A stretch of 33,189 nucleotides of DNA, from contig JADKCK010000077.1 of NCBI GenBank assembly GCA_016718845.1, forward strand, positions 1 to 33,189, written 5' to 3'. Below are positions 31,196 through 33,189 of this stretch, piece after piece; position 1 is the first letter of the stretch; each line of letters starts with the position of its first letter. The stretch is from Sphingobacteriales bacterium (lineage in GTDB: Bacteria > Bacteroidota > Bacteroidia > Chitinophagales > UBA2359). The translations under genes and the position numbers were made by a program. The notes below the pieces were generated by a model. It made no database searches. It was not told the DNA's origin and was given only the letters and a program-made list of their open reading frames with translations.

Positions 31196-33189
31196 GAGGT
31201 TGATTATTAAAGGGTAGGGTGATTTTAAAAGTTGCTCCTGTAGGTTTAAATTCATTTTCCACGACTTGTATCGTTCCTTTTAATGCCTCTATGCGTGTTT
31301 TTACAATGTACAGACCTATGCCCGAACCGCCTTGATGAGCAGTTTGTGTATAGTAAATTTCAAATACATTTGCTTCGTCGCCTTGTTTGATGCCACAACC
31401 ATTATCGGAAAAATAAAGTACAAATTGCTTATTTTCGACTAATCCGATACAACGAATTATTTTATTGGGTTGATTTTCTAAGGCTTTGATTGAATTGGCG
31501 ATTAATTGTTCAAAAATATCTTCAAAAAATTTAGGGATACTATTAAGCATTAAATCTTCGTGCATTTCCACGAAAGCATGTACGTTTTCTAATTCAAATA
31601 AAGATTGATAGGTATGATTAAACAAATTTTGCAATAATTCTTTGATGCTAAAAGTTTCTATAGGCAAGTCGCTTTGGGCATAGCTCAACATAAAATCTAA
31701 AATACGCGACAGGGTATTTGTTTCTATATAAATATTGTCAGTGTATTTTTTAAATCGTGTTTCATAAATGGGATTGGGGAAATTTTTGCTCAAAAACTCA
31801 GCGGGACGTTTAATGCGTCCTATGCCTGTGCGCAAAGCATGAGCTAAGTGGGTGGCATATTGCTGCAAAGACATCATACTCAAATAAATGTTTTCTTTGC
31901 GCACAAATTCTTTTTGTTGTTCTTCTTTATCCTTTATTCCTTGCTTAATAGCTATTTCGGCTTTTTTAGCTTGTTCTTCTAAAGGAGTTAAATATGTGCC
32001 AAGTAGTGGATTATCTCTTTTTAGTTCGCGTATTGTTTTGGTAAATATTTGCAAATCTTCATTAGCTTTGTTGAGTGCTTGGCTAATTTTTTCGCGTTTT
32101 TCTTCTTTTCTATCTTTTAGCGTTTTTTCTAATTCTAAAATTTGAGCAATAATAAATGTTTTTAGGTCGCGATAAGCGTTGTTATCTATAAAATCTTGAC
32201 GATTGGTTGCCTCAATAATTTGTGGATTTTCGTCTTTGCCAATTTCCACAAAGCCAAGCAAATCGTGTGAACTCACGCGCTCGAAAAAACCCGACCAACG
32301 GCGTTTGTCAATACCCAAAATATCGCGCTTTTTGTCACGAATATCTTCATATTCGGCAAAAGGGGTTGTTAAAATACCATCTCTATAAATGCGAATACCA
32401 TCAATTTGATTGTCTATTTCAGCATTATTTTTTTTGAAGCGAGCTTTGCCTTGTTCGTCAAAGTAAAATAATTTAAATTTAACACCTCCTACTAATGGGT
32501 TAATATTTTGCGTTTCCGTAATTAGCTTGCCTTTTTTGTTTTTTATAATTTGTTGGCTATTTTGCTCCTTATTATAGTCCAAAAAAATAGTTTCAGTGGC
32601 AAAACTTACAGTATCGTTTTCAATGGGTGTTTTATCAAACTTGGGTTTCCCTGTTATATCTTTATATTCGTTGGCAGATACAAAAATTTGAAAAGGTGGT
32701 TTGAGCGTAGCGAATGGCGAAATGAGTTTGGCAAATCTTTGACAGGCAATTTTAATATCTTTTTCTGTCCATATTTCACGAATACCTTCAATAGTTAAGG
32801 TTGTTCCTCTTTCGCCTATTGGTGCATTAGTTTGCTTATAAGCGTTTTCTATATCTGTAAATAATGTGGGGGCATTTTCTTGGCTTAATTTTTCGTAATC
32901 GCTCCATTTTATTTCCACATTTAGTTCTTGTGTATCATTGGCTGTTTTGGTTTTCATCAGCAAACGGCTACCTAATTTATCAACAGCAAACCTACCTATG
33001 CCTTTTTCGCCAATAACGCGCCTTTGCCGCGTTTCGTCGGCAAATAATTGGGTACGTTTGCTATTAGTACCAATAACCATCCATTTATTTTGTACATCGT
33101 CAAGGGTCATACCCACGCCATCGTCACGAATAACAATGCGGCTATTGTCGGACAAAGTGCCAACGTTATAAAATTCGACATAAACTTTT
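31188..33189 (-). CDS. double-ATPase sensor histidine kinase, 5' end outside the window
   Basis: The frame is open to the window edge, so the true N-terminus is missing; numbering here starts at the Met-equivalent codon at 33155. A first GHKL ATPase of the Hsp90/MORC kind covers about 1-300 (DDGVGM 11-16, IGTNSKR about 28-34, GEKGIGRFA 49-57). A coiled coil spans about 330-425. Then comes a kinase core: H-box-like LAHALRTGIGRI (His439), N-box IANSIKAL (Asn554), DNGCGI (584-589) and GGSGIGL (609-615). Two ATPases in one chain suggest an Hsp90-like sensing clamp driving a phosphotransfer module. No membrane segment is visible, so it senses inside the cell. It overlaps the regulator gene. Confidence 0.85.
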   Translation of the reverse strand, partial: KVYVEFYNVGTLSDNSRIVIRDDGVGMTLDDVQNKWMVIGTNSKRTQLFADETRQRRVIGEKGIGRFAVDKLGSRLLMKTKTANDTQELNVEIKWSDYEKLSQENAPTLFTDIENAYKQTNAPIGERGTTLTIEGIREIWTEKDIKIACQRFAKLISPFATLKPPFQIFVSANEYKDITGKPKFDKTPIENDTVSFATETIFLDYNKEQNSQQIIKNKKGKLITETQNINPLVGGVKFKLFYFDEQGKARFKKNNAEIDNQIDGIRIYRDGILTTPFAEYEDIRDKKRDILGIDKRRWSGFFERVSSHDLLGFVEIGKDENPQIIEATNRQDFIDNNAYRDLKTFIIAQILELEKTLKDRKEEKREKISQALNKANEDLQIFTKTIRELKRDNPLLGTYLTPLEEQAKKAEIAIKQGIKDKEEQQKEFVRKENIYLSMMSLQQYATHLAHALRTGIGRIKRPAEFLSKNFPNPIYETRFKKYTDNIYIETNTLSRILDFMLSYAQSDLPIETFSIKELLQNLFNHTYQSLFELENVHAFVEMHEDLMLNSIPKFFEDIFEQLIANSIKALENQPNKIIRCIGLVENKQFVLYFSDNGCGIKQGDEANVFEIYYTQTAHQGGSGIGLYIVKTRIEALKGTIQVVENEFKPTGATFKITLPFNNQPHG

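Overview
The window looks like a chromosomal segment of an AT-rich member of the Bacteroidota. The evidence is promoters of the TTTG-N19-21-TAnnTTTG type, start codons mostly without Shine-Dalgarno sequences, a Rho with a long acidic/proline-rich insertion, a surface protein ending in a type IX secretion (T9SS) type A sorting domain, many lipoproteins, and RHS-type polymorphic toxin debris. I cannot name a genus. Most genes have no neighbour of related function, and intergenic DNA is rich in hairpins, terminators and dispersed repeats.

Layout. 1-1.8 kb is a minus-strand tRNA array (Met, His, Trp, a degenerate tRNA-like stretch, a small ORF, Lys, Ile, Gly, Glu, Pro, partial Gln). 1.85-3.3 kb holds small minus-strand ORFs around about six copies of an 82-bp tandem repeat. 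3.5-5.5 kb has a DnaQ-like exonuclease and a DUF3298-type lipoprotein. 5.6-7.9 kb is a minus-strand graveyard of RHS toxin cassettes: three scars of one RHS-core segment, a frameshifted HNH nuclease tail, and immunity-like genes. 8.0-11.7 kb has two lipoproteins, an arginase-fold protein with altered metal ligands and a TatD-type DNase. 12.1-14.6 kb is a run of three secreted thioredoxin-fold proteins, the second frameshifted. 14.8-17.8 kb has a membrane-anchored lytic transglycosylase and rho. 18.9-21.6 kb is a 916-residue T9SS cargo protein. 21.6-22.8 kb is non-coding and repeat-rich. 22.8-24.0 kb has an ECF sigma factor and a probable partner. Then come tRNA-Phe, a lamin-tail-domain protein without a sorting domain, a polytopic membrane protein with a DnaJ-type zinc motif, a 35-residue membrane peptide and a pseudogene. 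27.5-30.0 kb is a FadN-type beta-oxidation protein.

The most unusual locus is at the right edge (29.99-33.19 kb, minus strand). A double-ATPase sensor (an Hsp90/MORC-like GHKL module, coiled coil, and histidine-kinase core) overlaps a response regulator, whose frame-corrected 3' end overlaps (ATGA) a caspase-like gene. The regulator carries an apparent 1-bp frameshift. The caspase-like gene is split and lacks the segment between its expected catalytic His and Cys. I read this as a signal-transduction or suicide/immune operon whose effector has been lost.

Frameshifts recur: RHS/HNH, 6.48 kb, 12.97 kb, 27.09 kb, 27.32 kb, 30.36 kb, 30.73 kb. Two of them fit loss of one C from a short C run, so base-calling error must be excluded before calling genes dead.
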